A stretch of DNA of 64,000 nucleotides. Origin: Dacryopinax spathularia. Taxonomy: Eukaryota; Basidiomycota; Dacrymycetes; Dacrymycetales; Dacrymycetaceae. Of the stretch, positions 1 to 12,634 are shown piece by piece; the first letter of the stretch is position 1; each line of letters begins with the position of its first letter. The notes under the pieces were generated by a model that was given only the letters and a program-made list of their open reading frames with translations, was not told the origin of the DNA and did not search any database. Made by a program: the position numbers and the translations under genes. Location: positions 496,001 through 560,000 of the forward strand of contig JBBPFI010000008.1 in NCBI GenBank assembly GCA_037974965.1, read 5' to 3'.

Positions 1-900
1 CAACGGAGACTAAATCATGACTAGCTGAACGTAGCCTAGTCTGTTTTATATGGTTCCAGTCTGCCCTGTGGGGAGTTAGCCCTATCCATCATATATTATA
101 GAAATTAGGCTAGATAACGTGAAACTGGACTAAAAACTTGCTAAAATATGGTATATGTGTGAAATATAGAGTTGAGTTCTACTTATTATATTTACTTATA
201 ATATATCTTATTATAAGTGGATTATATTTGTTTAAAATCTATTCTTTTTTTTCTTTTCATTGATTTTGATAAATTTTCCCAATTACTTCTAAAAGAAAAA
301 AGTTTTATAAAAACAAAATTATTGAACAGAAAATCTTATGAAAAAATACTTCTTGTCATAACAAGGAGAAAATAGAGAATTATAGAAACTTTTGAAATGA
401 TACATAATAATAATATATGTCTTTTAAATTTAAATTTGTATTTTGATTTTTATTAGAATTATAAGTTTTTACTTAATCTTCTATTTTAATTTATTTAATT
501 TCCTTTTATTATGATATTATGCTAGTATTTCTCTAAAAATGGGATATATATATTCTTTCTTTCTTTCTTTCTTTTTTTTTTGCTTTCTTTTTTTTTTTTG
601 GTTTTATTGGGAATAAAAGGTGTGTTTTTCCTAATGGGGTAGAAATTCAGGTAGAAATTCATTTTTTTTTTTAAAAAAAAATTTGGTATAAGATATACAA
701 AGTGAGGGGAAGGCAGAGAAGGAAGATTGTGGTCTAGCTTCTAGGATGATAGAAAATTTCGGGATCATCCGCTGCAATACTTTGTCTATCGTCCTCACTA
801 TCCTCTTCCATGGCCATTTGCTGTGGTACTTTTTGCATGAGAGTCCTGTGATAAATGTTGCCTTTAGGGATGGTAAGATTGTTGTTGTACTATCAGTAGC
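1..900. other. AT-rich non-coding left flank
   Basis: Very AT-rich DNA with long poly-T and poly-A runs, for example near 560-600 and 660-680, and TTTC microsatellite stretches near 556-575. No reading frame here has a recognisable product. The composition differs sharply from the GC-balanced gene block that starts at about 900. It could be a decayed intergenic or repeat-derived segment; I see no telomere repeat and no element ends. Confidence 0.6.
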
Positions 901-3427
901 TCACCGGGCCTTTAAAGCAATGGTATTCAACATTGCCTTACATGCCTGAGGCTCCTTCTGGCGATAGAGGCGGAAGTTCTTGCGAAGAATTCGCTTGGCT
1001 GCCTTGTTTCTCTGGGTGGATTGGAGATGAGTGCTGTTGTGCTCGCCTAGCCTCCAGTCCGAGAGAGCGTGGAAGATCTGGAGACTGTTAGTTGGAAGCA
1101 AAGGGGATAGTGAGATCATACTTACTGCTGTGCAGATGGCCATCAAGGCCTCGGAGGGGAAAGGGTTAAAAAATTTGGGGACGGCAAGAGCATCCCCTGT
1201 AGCGCGGGGAGAGTTGTAAAAGCAGTGCCCTGCCACGAAGATGATGGCGTCATGTAAGAAAATCCCCTCAAGCTCCTTGTCCTCATTGAAAACCTCCACG
1301 TTACTGTATATGAAGCGGTAAGCGGGCCGTTCATCCGTGCCGAGCAACCACTCTATGGCCTTGGAAATGCGCTGGCGATCTTTGCCCAAAGGGGTAATAA
1401 AGTGGGCATTTACTGCTTCGGCAGCTTTCACTTTCAGGTTGCTGCGTGCTGACATCATTGACTGGTTGATCTGCGGAAGAAAGTAGCAGGCTAATGGGAA
1501 ATGGAATTATTGAATGGGAACATACCACAGCTTTCACTCCTTCTCCATCCTCAATAATGGGATGTCCATGATCCCGAGCCCATTGATTGGCATATGTAAT
1601 AGCAGCCTCCATATTCCACTCGCGCTTGACACGATCCGGCCAGAAACCCCGAGAAACAGCAAAATGGAGAACCCGGTACATGCGAGAGGCTTCCGAGATT
1701 GTCTTCCGCATGGGCATCTTGTAGCCCCCAAGCTGGTCTTTCCTCTTGCCTGGGACGATGTAGGAAACCCTGTCAGAAACCGGCTTTCCATTTGAGTTTG
1801 AGGATTGAAGCCTTGCTCGCTTCTGGGGTCTCTGCGGAATGAGATGAGAGTGAGAGCAAGTTGCCTAGCTTGCCATGGTATATGCTTACTGCTATGACTG
1901 AGGCCACGGCTCGCTTGCGAGAAGGCTCAATGGGGTCAGACTCAATCTCCTCCCAGTCCTGTTCTCTTTCCTCTTCTTCTGTCTCTGCAAGGTCATCCTC
2001 TTGCCAGCGTCTTGCCTTTTGCGGCCGTGCTGGCAGAGCCTACAAATGCGCTTTGTTCCTTTAGTATTCTCTGCAAGGGCTAATCACCAACCTTTTTCCC
2101 CAGCCCAGAAGGCTGGGTTTTGCCCATCAGCCCCTTCAGTAAAACGAGCACCTTGGTCATTCGTCAGCCTCATAGGGTGTATGTCGGTAGAAGTGTGGCA
2201 ACAGGCCTTTGCTTCCCCATCTGACTCCTCAGCATGATCCTCCAGATCTGTTTCCCCTGTGGACCTTTGCTCAGGCTGCCGCGCATGGTTCTCTTCCTCT
2301 TCTAGCTCAGGATCTTCGGAAATTCGTGAAAGGGTGCTATTGCCGGGTGCAACGATTGCTTCAGAGGCTGCGAGGTTGAGCTGGATTAGCTATTTCAGCT
2401 ATAAGATAAGCGCACCTCTGCTAGTCTTGCTTCTCTGTGCCATATCAATAGGATGCTTGCAGGACGGTTCTCAGTATAAGCGTACCGGAGCAAAGAGCTG
2501 TTCCACGTCTGTGGGTCTTTGTTTTTGGGAGGTCCCTGAGACCCTGGATGGCCCATGCTTCTGTTTTTGGGAGGTCCCTGAGACCCTGGATGGCCCATGC
2601 TTCTGCCGGATGTAAGAGGACGGCTGGGAGTGTAACAATGGTAGGCCTTACGGAGACATGAGTGTGGTTGGACTTTTCTCTTCGAACATGCACTGGATCT
2701 TGGAATATAGCTGGAGACACGCTGTTAAATGCGCGGTTATAGGGGCAAGTCCACATACCAGATTGATCATCATGATCATCATCATGCCCCTCATCATCAT
2801 GTTGCTCCTGGTCGAACTCCTCCCCTTCCTCCTCATGATCCATGTCCCCACTTCCAGGCCCACTATAGTCCTCTTCCTTCCCAGTGCCACTATAATGACT
2901 GCCTATACCAGGAAACCCACGCAGTACCGCAAACTCTTCGTCAGTGTCTACTGACTCATCCTCCGGCGTGGCTGCTCTTGTGTAGCTGGGTTTCCTCACT
3001 GAGGTGCTTGTGTGACGGGCAGGGTGACTGGCCGTTTGCTTCAATTTCGCCTGCGATTTCCCAACTCGAGAGCGTGCATCTGCTGTGCCAGTGAGTGTCT
3101 GAGAATGGGTGCAGTGGACCAACGTTGGAGAAGCAGACCTATGGGTTGCAAGTTCAAGCGAGTCCCTGCTTTCCGGTCATAACCCTCCTTTGTTTTCCCC
3201 TTTTGCAGCAGTTCTGGTCAATGCAGTCGAGCATGGGGAAGGACGTACATTCTTGGTCCGGGTGGATTGTTTTGTCCTCTTGGGAGCAGGTGGTGAGGAG
3301 GGAGGCAGGAGAGCTCTGCTCTGAGGCCGTTGCAGCAGCCTCTCCGGTTCCTCCACTCCTGGGGATGAGGGAATGCCTGCCGCAGGATGTTAGTCAGATC
3401 TGCAAGTGTATAGGGAAATAACTGCAT
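901..3427 (-). CDS. DUF6532-like protein, multi-exon
   Basis: Minus-strand gene read through several short introns. The C-terminal part (901-1717) resembles the DUF6532 domain common in multicopy Agaricomycetes proteins: a helical stretch including HFITPLGKDRQRI, a segment AYRFIYSNVEVF, then FLHDAIIFVAGHCFY and KFFNPFPSEALMAICTAV. The middle (about 2445-3122) is disordered, with an acidic run of Glu, Asp and His, and carries an in-frame duplication of 14 residues. I placed the start at 3427 because MQLFPYTLADLTNIL opens the most upstream coding-like frame; this is uncertain. DUF6532 has no known biochemical role. The gene lies downstream of, and on the same strand as, the 2OG-Fe(II) oxygenase gene. 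The family call rests on pattern memory, and exon edges are not fixed. Confidence 0.55.
2521..2604. repeat. 42-bp tandem duplication
   Basis: Two perfect head-to-tail copies of a 42-bp unit, 2521-2562 and 2563-2604. In the minus-strand frame they encode EAWAIQGLRDLPKT twice. The perfect identity points to a recent duplication, and the length of 14 codons keeps the reading frame of the surrounding DUF6532-like gene. Confidence 0.9.
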
Positions 3428-3840
3428 GCCTTGAGTCCTGCGAGACCTCCGTAGAACGGGAGAGCTGCTATCCTAACTGTCCATGAGCAGCCGGCTCAAA
3501 GGCTCCCTAATCTGGAACGGCACACCCCTGTGCGCCTTCCACCACGCGCGCCCATGATGATCTCGTGATAGCAGGAAAGAAAGGGAATGTGCCTGAAAGA
3601 GGATTGGTGAAGGGTGGTGGCCGGCCAGGTGTTGAGGAGCAAAGAAAGTGGTGGGAGGAGGGAAGAGGGAATGTTGGATGGTTTCGCCTGCAGGGTCCAG
3701 TGAACTAGCCAGAGCTCCCCCAGTGGCAGTGTAGACTACGGAGGCTAAAGACACTATATAGTTATCGAAAGTCCCAAGATAGGGAAGGTTGGCTCATCGG
3801 CCCTATACAGCAATTTGCAGCTAGGGAGACCTATACCCAT

Positions 3841-6745
3841 CTATTCAAGATGCCAGCCATTATAATCCCTCTGCCAGCTGCCCCAGCTGCGATCCCCATG
3901 CAGAACGGCAGACCCACGTGCCCCCCGGAAATGCAAATTAAAATGTGTGAGGTCCATTGAGGGGAAGATCACAACATCTCCCGCTTGGGCCTCTACGACA
4001 AGGCCCGCCTCATAAAGGACAATTGCGCCGCCCTCAAACTCTCCAAAGATGAGGAGGGCGCAAACACCTCCCTCGGGGTCTTTATCATCTCGATGGGCGA
4101 GCACGCAGCAGTATAAGTTGAGGACGAATGAGGAGAACGGATAGCAGGGCAAGCTAGTGCTGAGGGGCGACTGCTGAACTAGAGCGGCAAGCACATGGTG
4201 CTCTCGTTGCAGGCGCACCCGAATCTAGAAATGTTGTCAGCGGTCCTTGCGAGAGCGGGCATGGTAAAAAGGGGATACTGTTTCAGTGGCATGATCAATC
4301 CACGGCTGCCAAAACCGCAGCAGGCCTGCATATGCATCTCCATTATCCCTAATATCCTTGCTTGGTCTGGGTGCCCGGGCATGGATGTTCCCGCCTCGCA
4401 AAAAGCTGTTTTCTTTGGCATCCAAAGCCCCATCACCCTGAACACCTCAGATGGAAGTAAATGCATATGAGGTTACGGCCCGTACCCTTTGTGAGTACCT
4501 GTTCCAGTAGCTGAAGGACTTGAAGGAATACAGGTTATTCTCAGAAGAATCGGTCTGGAAGTTTCGCTCATTCAGAGTTGCCAGCGTGCGAGGCCACAGA
4601 GCTGCACTCTGGTCCTTTGGCACAGAGCCTCGTGCGATAATGTAGCAAATTGGCGCTGGCGTTTTTGCATTGCGCGGCCCCCTCCAGCCGTTAATGCAGA
4701 TGTCCTTCCTAACATCTGTCAGTCTGTGGCTGGCGCAAAAGCCATGATGCTGGCTATGGTGTTGACTCACTCTTTTAGCGGTTGCAGACGAACATACCTC
4801 CCTGGCTTGCGCGAGCCGTCCGGGTGGAAGGCGCTGCCAAGCTGGCATCGCATTAGGTCTATGTTGCCGAAGCAAGTACTCTTCTTACCTGTTGCTCAGC
4901 TGCGGCCAGATTCTGCCAGGCTGCTGCTTCACTGGCGCAACGCCGCTCTCCTTCTGTCCATTCCTTAGACCTCGTCCTGTCCACTGGAGCCTTCTGATGG
5001 CTGGGGTGGCTGAAGTTAAACGCTGTCTGGATGGTAGCAAGCGGGCGTTCGACGGCTGATACAAATTGAGTCTGGTCCAATGGGGCTTCTTCATGTGAAA
5101 AGCATCCATCCGGCTTCGATTCTTGTGAAAGAAGCACCGCCGCCATGGGCAAGGAAGGCTCCCAGGAAAGAATGCGGTCTTGCCCATATGGCTGGTATGG
5201 CTGAATAAGCCTCTGCAAGGTGTTGTCCCTTTCCGGTAACGGGGTATCGCTTGAGGAAGCCGAATTAGATAGAGCAACTGCAAGTTTGATCTGCAACCCA
5301 CTTATATCTGAAGTACTCCTGGAAGAAACTGTCTCCTTCACCAATATTTTCATTGAAGGCGCGTCCAAGGACCAGAAGAGGGAATCCTTTCATGAGGGCT
5401 GCGATAGCCGGATATAATCGTTCTGTAAGAGCAACCTTCAACAGCTTCGATGGTCCTGCAGTTCATCAGCTACGTGCAGCTGAACCAAAGGGCATTAAAA
5501 CAGTTACCAATATTGGGCAGTGTCGTAGGCGCGCGAAGGAGTCGCGCGATGTCCCGAATCGTGGCCGCATTGCACCTTGCAAAGCTATACCCTTTCCCCA
5601 AGCAGCAGATTATGAGAACGAGGTGTAAGGAACCTGTAACGACTTGTTACTTAGCACAAAGTATGGTGCAAGGCAATTGGAACGCGCCGCACCAGCCTGT
5701 GCCAACCTCGCCCATTTCATGCCCGTGTCTACAGCGTCACTTATTCGGCGCGCCCCACCATCCTCCAAGGTTGAGTGCTCACTTCCTTCAGGGCGAAAGA
5801 ATCTTTCATAAAGCTGGTGTGATGTGAGGGGTTCCCTCTCTCGGATTCTAGCAGAACTGTTTAGGCTGAATAAAGACTACAAGCATGGGGCTCACCTCGT
5901 GACTATGCTTGCCAGCCGCAGCTGCAGCAGGCACTTTGAGAAATACAGCAATTTTGCTTGCGCTTCAGCAAGGCTAATACCACTCCACGCCTGGCGGAGC
6001 TGGAGGCAGGCTTCCCCTCCGCTGAACAAGGAGCTGGTGACCGTAGGGGAGCTGCAATCCTTGGGTGAAACTGCGCGCCTTCCGCTGCTAATACTCGTCT
6101 GATTGACTTGATATTCTCCTCGAGCCCGACCTGTGCCAGATCGAGAAGCAGCTCCATCGATTCGGATAGAGGCGGCTGCATCGTTGCCAACTCCAGATCC
6201 CGCAGCCGATGATGTATCGGGTTAACCCATCCCCTGCGGTTCGTCTTGGAAAGCGTCTTTTCCCTCTTTCTTCTTGTATTTTTGGTGGTCTTTCGTCTTT
6301 TCGTGGGTCTCTCCCCCTCGGAATCGTGTGGCGAAATAATCTTCCCGAAGGTTAATGGGGTGGTGGTGTCTTTTGGTGCTTGCATTGCCATGGGGGTTTC
6401 AGCATCCTCAGCATCCATGTCAGGTTCCTTTCCGTTTCTCGGGGATAGAGGGACAGGGTGTTTCGGTGGTTTAAGTCTTGTGCTCCTGCCGGTTGCTGTC
6501 TCCTCTGTTTGAAGTGGAGGGGTAGATGACGGCGTTCCTTCCTGGGAATCCTCTGCAAACCTTTCGTCCGGCAATTCCCTATTCTCGAAAGTTCTTGACC
6601 GAGGTGCTTGTCCTTGCCCTAACTCCGTTTGTTTTGCGGGACGAATGCTATTGAGCTCCCCTACCGTGAGTGGGCAGTCAGGGAGCGCTTCAGCAAAGCT
6701 GATTAGTCGCCGAAGAATATCCTCCTGCTCAGAAGAGAACATCAT
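3841..6745 (-). CDS. 2OG-Fe(II) dioxygenase, TET/JBP-like (basidiomycete type)
   Basis: Minus-strand, multi-exon gene. The start at 6745 (MMFSSEQEDILRR) lies 74 bp downstream of palindrome P1. The first 280 residues are disordered, with a basic nuclear-type segment (RPTKRRKTTKNTRRKREK). Middle exons carry segments such as LTERLYPAIAALMKGFPLL and RAFNENIGEGDSFFQEY. The C-terminal exon holds the double-stranded beta-helix: LAHRDDKD supplies the HxD iron ligands, then FGEFEGGAIVLYEAGLVVE and AQAGDVVIFPSMDLTHFNL with the distal His. Basidiomycete TET/JBP enzymes oxidise 5-methylcytosine or thymine and are linked in the literature to transposon expansion. DNA as the substrate here is inferred from family resemblance. 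A generic 2OG-Fe(II) oxygenase is the alternative. Exon borders in the middle are approximate. Confidence 0.7.
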
Positions 6746-6818
6746 CGCGGCTATATCTGCCGGCCCACAATGGAGGAGGAAGGAGCAAATGAGGTGAGCA
6801 GTAGGGGCACTGGGCCTG

Positions 6819-6886
6819 AGGACCGGTGAAAATTGGTTCCGGACCACCCGCCCGCGGGTGGTCCGGAACCAATTTTCACCGGTCCT
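6819..6886. repeat. Palindrome P1 (32-bp arms, 4-bp spacer)
   Basis: Perfect inverted repeat with arms 6819-6850 and 6855-6886 and spacer CCCG. The inner part TTCCGGACCACCC is shared with P2-P5; the outer part (GACCGGTGAAAATTGG) is private to this copy. It sits 74 bp upstream of the start of the TET/JBP-like gene and about 490 bp beyond the stop of A2. Confidence 0.95.
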
Positions 6887-7378
6887 TGGTGGCATCAGCC
6901 TTGGGGTTAGGGTTAGGCTGTAATCAAATAAGGGCTCCATAGGGTATGGTTTGCCAAATTGGCCTCTGAGGGGGTGGTGAGGGTTAGGTGTATTATGTGA
7001 GTAACCGAGGTTGTTTTCTCATTCAATTATAACCTGGATGTCAGAGTACCAACTTGACGGTGGCGGCGCTTGAGGGATTTCAGGTTGTCGAGGCCATCCC
7101 GGGGATCTCGTCCCTAGCAGAGGGCACCCACTGCAGAAGGCAGCAGCCTATGGGGCCAGAGGCAGCCCCATGGCAAAGGCACAAGGGCGGGTATGGTATA
7201 GATTGAAGGAGCCTTGACTAGCATGATGCTGTTGACAAGAAACATTGCCCAGAACACGACGTGGCCTCTGCAGAATTGCAGCCCGGCGGGGTTACCCATT
7301 CCCATCCTTTGCAAGCTCATCTTTTCCCCTCCGCCTCTGCCTGAACTGGCAGTCTTCAGCCAGGCCAGGGCATTTGAA

Positions 7379-10300
7379 TCAACCTTCAGTGGTTTCCTCC
7401 TGCTCCTCCTGCTCCTCCTGTTCCTGCTCCTGCTCCTCCTGCTCCTCCTGCTCCTCCTGCTCCTCCTGCTCCTCCTGCTCCTCCTGCTCCTCCTGCTCCT
7501 CCTGCTCCTCCTGCTCCTCCTGCTCTTCCTGCTCCTCGTCCTCCATCTCTTCACTCTCCAGTGACCCCGGGCTACTTGGACGCTGGCTAGCGCGGAGCTT
7601 TTTGAGTGCCATCTTTGCTGCTCCCCTTTTCTTCCTCTGTGGCTTGTCATGCTCCTGGGAGAGCTCGTCCAACTCCAGCTTCCTCGCTGCTATGAGCAGT
7701 GGGGTTACGAATGGGGCCCACACCTCCTTCCCACCCCAGTCCTTGAACTGCCGTTCTCCCTTCCAAAGACGACGAAGGACCTCAACTGCTGCCCGGAAGG
7801 CCCTGTCGAAGAGTCCGATGTACCTTGGGCTGTGCTGGCAGAGCTTCCTCCGATGCTCTTCATCCTTGTTATCTCCTCCGAACCACAACATAGTGTGATT
7901 CAAGATCATGTACACCAAAGCCCAAACATTCTTCAGATCACACCAGATCAAGGAAACTGAAGGAGGAATGAGATGTGGCCGCGGAGGAGAGGAAGGCACA
8001 CTCACGAGGGCCAGCCTGGAAGTCTTCAGGGCGGTGAGTCCAGCCCGGCCAATGGAGTGAATGCATTTCTTCACGCTCATCTATGACCTTGCCCAAACGA
8101 ATCATGAGGGAAAAGAGAAGCAGATGAAGCTCCGGATCACTGGGTTCCGACACCTTGTCTCCAAGGACGGTTTGGATAAGACGGGCTTCAAGCGTGTCGG
8201 TAAGCTTCAGCATGTTGAAGAAGGGTGTTACTCGAACTATAGAGTGTTGCAAGGAGAGCACAGAATAGTATTCCGGGCCTAAAAAGCTGGCAAGAATTGT
8301 GAGTGAGACGATCAGAAAGTGAAGGCAAGATATGCTTACATGACGTCGCCGGCTTTCAAGAGAATTCCCGTCCCCTGTACCTTGGAGAGGGCAGCTCGAG
8401 GCTCCATGTCAGGGCTGAGGGTTGCCTTTACTTGCTCCCCATCCTGAATGATCCAGAGCTGTTCCCCACACACAACCTCCGCAGCAATGCAGGAGCCTCC
8501 ATAAGGTAGGCCTGGCCGTGTGTATGCCCCAGCACTCTCCCACTGTTCTCGACAAGCGGCAACGGCGGGAAGCGCGGGGGCGAGCTCCCTTCCCTTGTCA
8601 CCCGGTCCCAGTACATCCCAGGCTTCCTGGCTGTGGGCAAAATACCTAACAAGCAATGAGAAAAATGGATAGGGTTGAAAGGGTAGCCATACTGAAAGCC
8701 CGGGACTCTATCTCGCCATGCTGGGCCGGCAGTGCTCCGATAAGATGGGTTGAAGGTCAGGCGGAGAATTGGGTGGTCTTCCCCTGCAGAGTTGTGTAGT
8801 TCCACAAAGTCCTTCAAGGAGATTTTCAGACTATCATAGGGAGGCGAACCCTTGCAGTAGGGCTTAAAGTCTTCCGGAAGCTCCGATTGTACTGGGATGA
8901 AGAAAACGTAAGCCTCCCATGCTAGGCTAATGGATGACATACCTTCAGCCCAGCTCTCCATACTGGGATCCAGAAAATCATCCAACTCCTCCCAGACTGG
9001 AGCAAAAGTTGCACCGGCTCGCTGCGATGGGCCAGCCTTCAAGACAATTGCAATGGTTTCATGGAATGCGAAGGAGGATTCCGCCAAGGCTGGCGCGGGA
9101 GGGTTGCAGAGGGAGGCCGGCAGGTAGTGAATGCCGTTATAGTTTTGTCCCCCGGACGGGGTGCTTAGGTCGACAAGTTGGACTATTGAGTGTTCTTCCA
9201 GCTCACAAACGCTGCGGGAGGTCCATTGCTAGCAGAATTTAGCCTTTGTCCACAGAATTCATCAACCTCTCTCACATTGAAGGGGCCCGGGCGCAAGCGG
9301 AATGGGATGGAAGTTTGGGCTCCAGTGTTCGATTTGAAACTGAAATACTTAACGCCCTGCTACACTAGGTTATTCTGGAAGGGGTTCAGGCAGGAGCAGC
9401 TTGCCTGGTCTTTGAGCGCGGCCTTTTTCGTCAATTTTCCGAGTGAAGCTACCAGGCTAGCAACATCCATTTTCGGAGCTTTTTTGGCCTTCGCAGGAGT
9501 GCCCAAGAGCACGTTGCCCTGGAAGGAGGCCATCAGCAAAGGGTGTGGATGGTAGGTTGAGCTGCACTTACCCAGGAGCCAAAGTAATGAGTGCAAATCC
9601 CGGACAAATCTTCGAAGGGGGGACTGCGATCTTTCATCAATCTGGCCACTCGGGAGGCGTCGGAGGCATGGGGGGCCACCCTATGAACCTTGGCCGCAAG
9701 GTAGCTGCGAATGGTATGAAGAACAACAGGGGTGCCCCCTTCTGCAGTCTTTCTTTTTTTCGACTTCTCCCTCTCCATGTCTCTGCCCTCATCCTTCTGC
9801 CGCTCTCTGCTCTTCTGCTTCTTCCTTTGGTGGGGCGCTTTGCCCTGCACCTCCCCGTCCTTCTCGGTCTCACTCTCTTCGCTCTCACTCCCGCTCTTTC
9901 TCTCTCTCCGCCTTCCCTTCAGCTTCTTCTTGTCGGGTGGGCCTGCGCCCTCCACCTGACTCTCATTGCCCTCTGCGTTGTCGGCCCCTACATTAGTTTT
10001 TTCATGGCCTTCATCCTCATTTCCTTTTGCAGTGGGTGGTACATCATCCTGCTGCATCCTTATGTCTCCGATTTCCTGGGCGGACGAGGGCGCAGCCTGG
10101 TGCTGAGGGCTGGGTACGACAGAAGTGGTGGTTGGGCTGGGTGATCTCCGGCTGATGCCATGCGTGCCGGGATGAGGGGTCGTGGGGGAAGGAGCGTGGG
10201 AGGCTTGCGTGGTGGGTGAGGATGTCTTGCCGACAGGTGGTTCCGTCGCTTCCTCGGGTTGACGAGAGTCACCTTGAGAGGCAGGGTTCAAGTGTTCCCC

Positions 10301-12163
10301 GAGCCTTGAATGCAGTTGAGGGTCTTCATGACCCGGCTGGGGGCGCATTTCCTCCAACGGCGGCATGGCAGGAGTTCTGTTCGGTGTGGGCACGTTGAGC
10401 TGCGTGCCGAAGACGTCGTCCGGAGCTTGATCAAGATATCCCCCCTGCTTCTGGGTGTTCCCCATGTTTGGGGTAGTAGACAAAGTTTGCAATGTAGGCC
10501 CCAAATTAAGGCGGAGGGGCTCGAGGGACAAATGGGCCGGCTCGAAGTGATCCATTGTGCCATCCGTGTCCTCCCCGTGCCCAGCCCCAGAGCTCGAATG
10601 AGGTCCATCAGGGAGGGGAGAGGTTTGAGCAGATGCAGTCAGCCCTAGCCAGTTGCTAGCGGTTGTGCTGGCTGTCTCCTGAGCCTTTTCCGCGGCCGCC
10701 TGTCGGTTGCTGGAAGGGCCTGAACGCCCAGCTGGTGTTGGGGTTTCAGGCTCGAGAAGTGTACTTGAGTTGATCCGAGGCTTCTTTACCGGAGGCTGGC
10801 CATCTGGAGTGGCTGCACCGGGCTCCAACAACCTTTTGCTGCCAAGCACGGGGGGGTCCTCATCAGTATCCGACATGCCGTCCTGGAGAGTGGGAGTCTG
10901 GATCTCCTCGATAGTGGCGTGCTGGGTCCATTCCAATCGATGGATCTGGCTGCGGATGATGGCGGGGTTGCCCTCAGGGAGGAACATGATTCTTTCAAGC
11001 TTTTCCAAAGCCTTCAACCCCTCACGGGCCCACTGCCGAATGGTGCCAGCAGTGAAGTTGCCGTTTTTTGAGGCAAGGTTGCCGATGAGGTCCCGCCAAA
11101 CCAAGTTCGTCACTCTGCTGGCGCCCACAGCATCCGGATCGTCAAAAGAGAAGGGTAGGCGAGCTCCTTGCTCAGCATAGACCTGCAAGCCTGGTCACTG
11201 GCCGCCCAATCGCCATAACGTTCTTGCGCACCTGAACAGCACCATGGAGAGCCAGGTTATCCCTGCACAAAGCAAAGTCGCATAATAAAGCCACTGGGCT
11301 GTAGCATGCGGCAAGGAAAATACAGCGGAAGAAATCGCCCCTTTGTGGTTTCTTGCCACGGCCCCAATCCAAGTCCATGATCTGCTTGGGCACTATGGGG
11401 GCGCCCTTGTTGTCATAAGTAAGGCCCTGGGTGTTGTTAGCCAAGCGCATAGAAAGGAAGGAATACTAACATCCTGAATTAGGGCAACCAGCAAAGTGAG
11501 ATTCGAGAGTGCGGTAGAGGTGGTGGCGATCTTGATGAGATTTGTTGTGAGTTTGGCCGTCCCTTGGCTTGGCTTGTTTCTCAAGTGATTTGGGGTTTTG
11601 AAGAGGTCCTCCGCGCTCGCGGTTGTGCACTCATTGAGGAAAGCCTTCACGGTATCGAGAAAATTATTATTGAGCTCCACATAGGTGGCCACACGGTCAC
11701 GGGCAGGCGCAGGGCCGTTGGGGTGGTGCAGCACGTTGTGAGCATTATTTAAATGGCGGGGCACCTTCTCCTCATCTTTCAGGGGCGTGTCGCCCAAGGG
11801 CGGCTCCGTGTGGGCATGGAAGTACTTGCACGCCAATATATAGAGCGCCTGCCGAAATCGAATCGCGTGGACCACCGAATCTGAGCCCCTCTCAGGGAAC
11901 ATTTGCCGGGCCAGCCGAAAGGCGGCGTGGTGCCATTCTGCCTTCTTGTTCACCTCCGTGAAGAAGGCCTCTGCATCCGCCTTGATTTTGGCCAAGGGTG
12001 TAGCGAGAGATCCAGCAGCAGGCGCCTCCCTAGCCCCAGGAGGAAGAGGCAGAGCATCAAGAAAAAATGCTTTTGCATCAAAGTGAGCGACGTCCTCCGC
12101 TCTGGCGACGAGGGACTGAGGAATGGCGCCCGGGCTCATTAGCAGATTGGAAGTTGTAGCCAT
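7379..12163 (-). CDS. A2: long JmjC-like protein, predicted inactive (paralog of A1 and A3)
   Basis: Minus-strand, multi-exon gene starting at MATTSNLLMSPGAIPQ (12163), 116 bp from palindrome P2. The N-terminal region holds the conserved block of this family: KAFFLDALPLPPGAREAP, HAIRFRQALYILACKYF, then WGRGKKPQRGDFFRC and QGARLPFSFDDPDAVGA. A long disordered Pro/Ser-rich and basic linker follows. A phase-compatible GC-AG intron (9360-9404) joins this to the JmjC-like half, so I read one gene rather than two. At the site aligned with HPD of A1 the residues are GLP, and the distal His aligns with Tyr, so the iron triad is absent. The tail is a long Glu-Glu-Gln repeat. Likely a nuclear pseudoenzyme; function unknown. 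Confidence 0.7.
7385..7545. repeat. GCTCCTCCT-type microsatellite encoding EEQ repeats
   Basis: Imperfect short tandem repeat built on TCCTGCTCC, forming the C-terminal coding end of A2. Read on the minus strand it encodes many copies of Glu-Glu-Gln. Such 9-bp units expand by slippage without breaking the frame. Confidence 0.9.
9360..9404 (-). other. GC-AG intron joining the two halves of A2
   Basis: On the minus strand the donor is GCAAGC and the acceptor is GTAG, giving a 45-bp intron. Splicing joins AALKDQ to QGVKYFSF in frame. The equivalent introns are 27027-27078 in A1 and 14861-14908 in A3, both GT-AG. The same position in all three paralogs supports the fused reading. Confidence 0.65.
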
Positions 12164-12278
12164 ATGATGCGCCCGAGTATCGAGGGAAGCTGGCAACCCA
12201 AAGGCTTGAGATAGGGTGAGTGGTGGTTGGAGGATGAGTGTACCAGGCTGGGGGGAATTTCCTGGAGACTTTGGGAAG

Positions 12279-12326
12279 AGATTTGCTTCCGGACCACCCC
12301 CCGGCGGGTGGTCCGGAAGCAAATCT
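12279..12326. repeat. Palindrome P2 (21-bp arms)
   Basis: Perfect arms 12279-12299 and 12306-12326 with spacer CCCGGC. The inner 17 bases TTGCTTCCGGACCACCC are identical to P3, P4 and P5. It lies 116 bp upstream of A2 and about 310 bp beyond the stop of A3, so it separates the two paralogs. A 12-base C run lies in the A3 side of the same spacer near 12525-12536. Confidence 0.95.
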
Positions 12327-12634
12327 GCCCACGTGGCAATCAACAGCCCAACGCGGTCACGTTAGGATTCAGACGAGTGTGGTGGAGGCAGTTTTGTGGC
12401 TCGAACACATCCCCCTTCATGTATGTCAACTGCTACTACAGGCTACATGATTTGCGCAGCGCCTCTCTTGCTGGGCTGAATGAGTTCTTTCAAAAAGGCC
12501 CTTTGCACCTCTGGCGATACCTGCCCCCCCCCCCCAACTTGCCCCCAGCCCTTCACCCCTACCTTCACCGCTACTACGGGCTGCCATCCATGAGGCCAGC
12601 GCCAATCTGGAGCCAGCATGAGCATCAGGGCGTG

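Noticed and set aside
1-700. Telomere or centromere sequence at the left edge
   Set aside because: The DNA is AT-rich but has no TTAGGG-type repeats and no long satellite.
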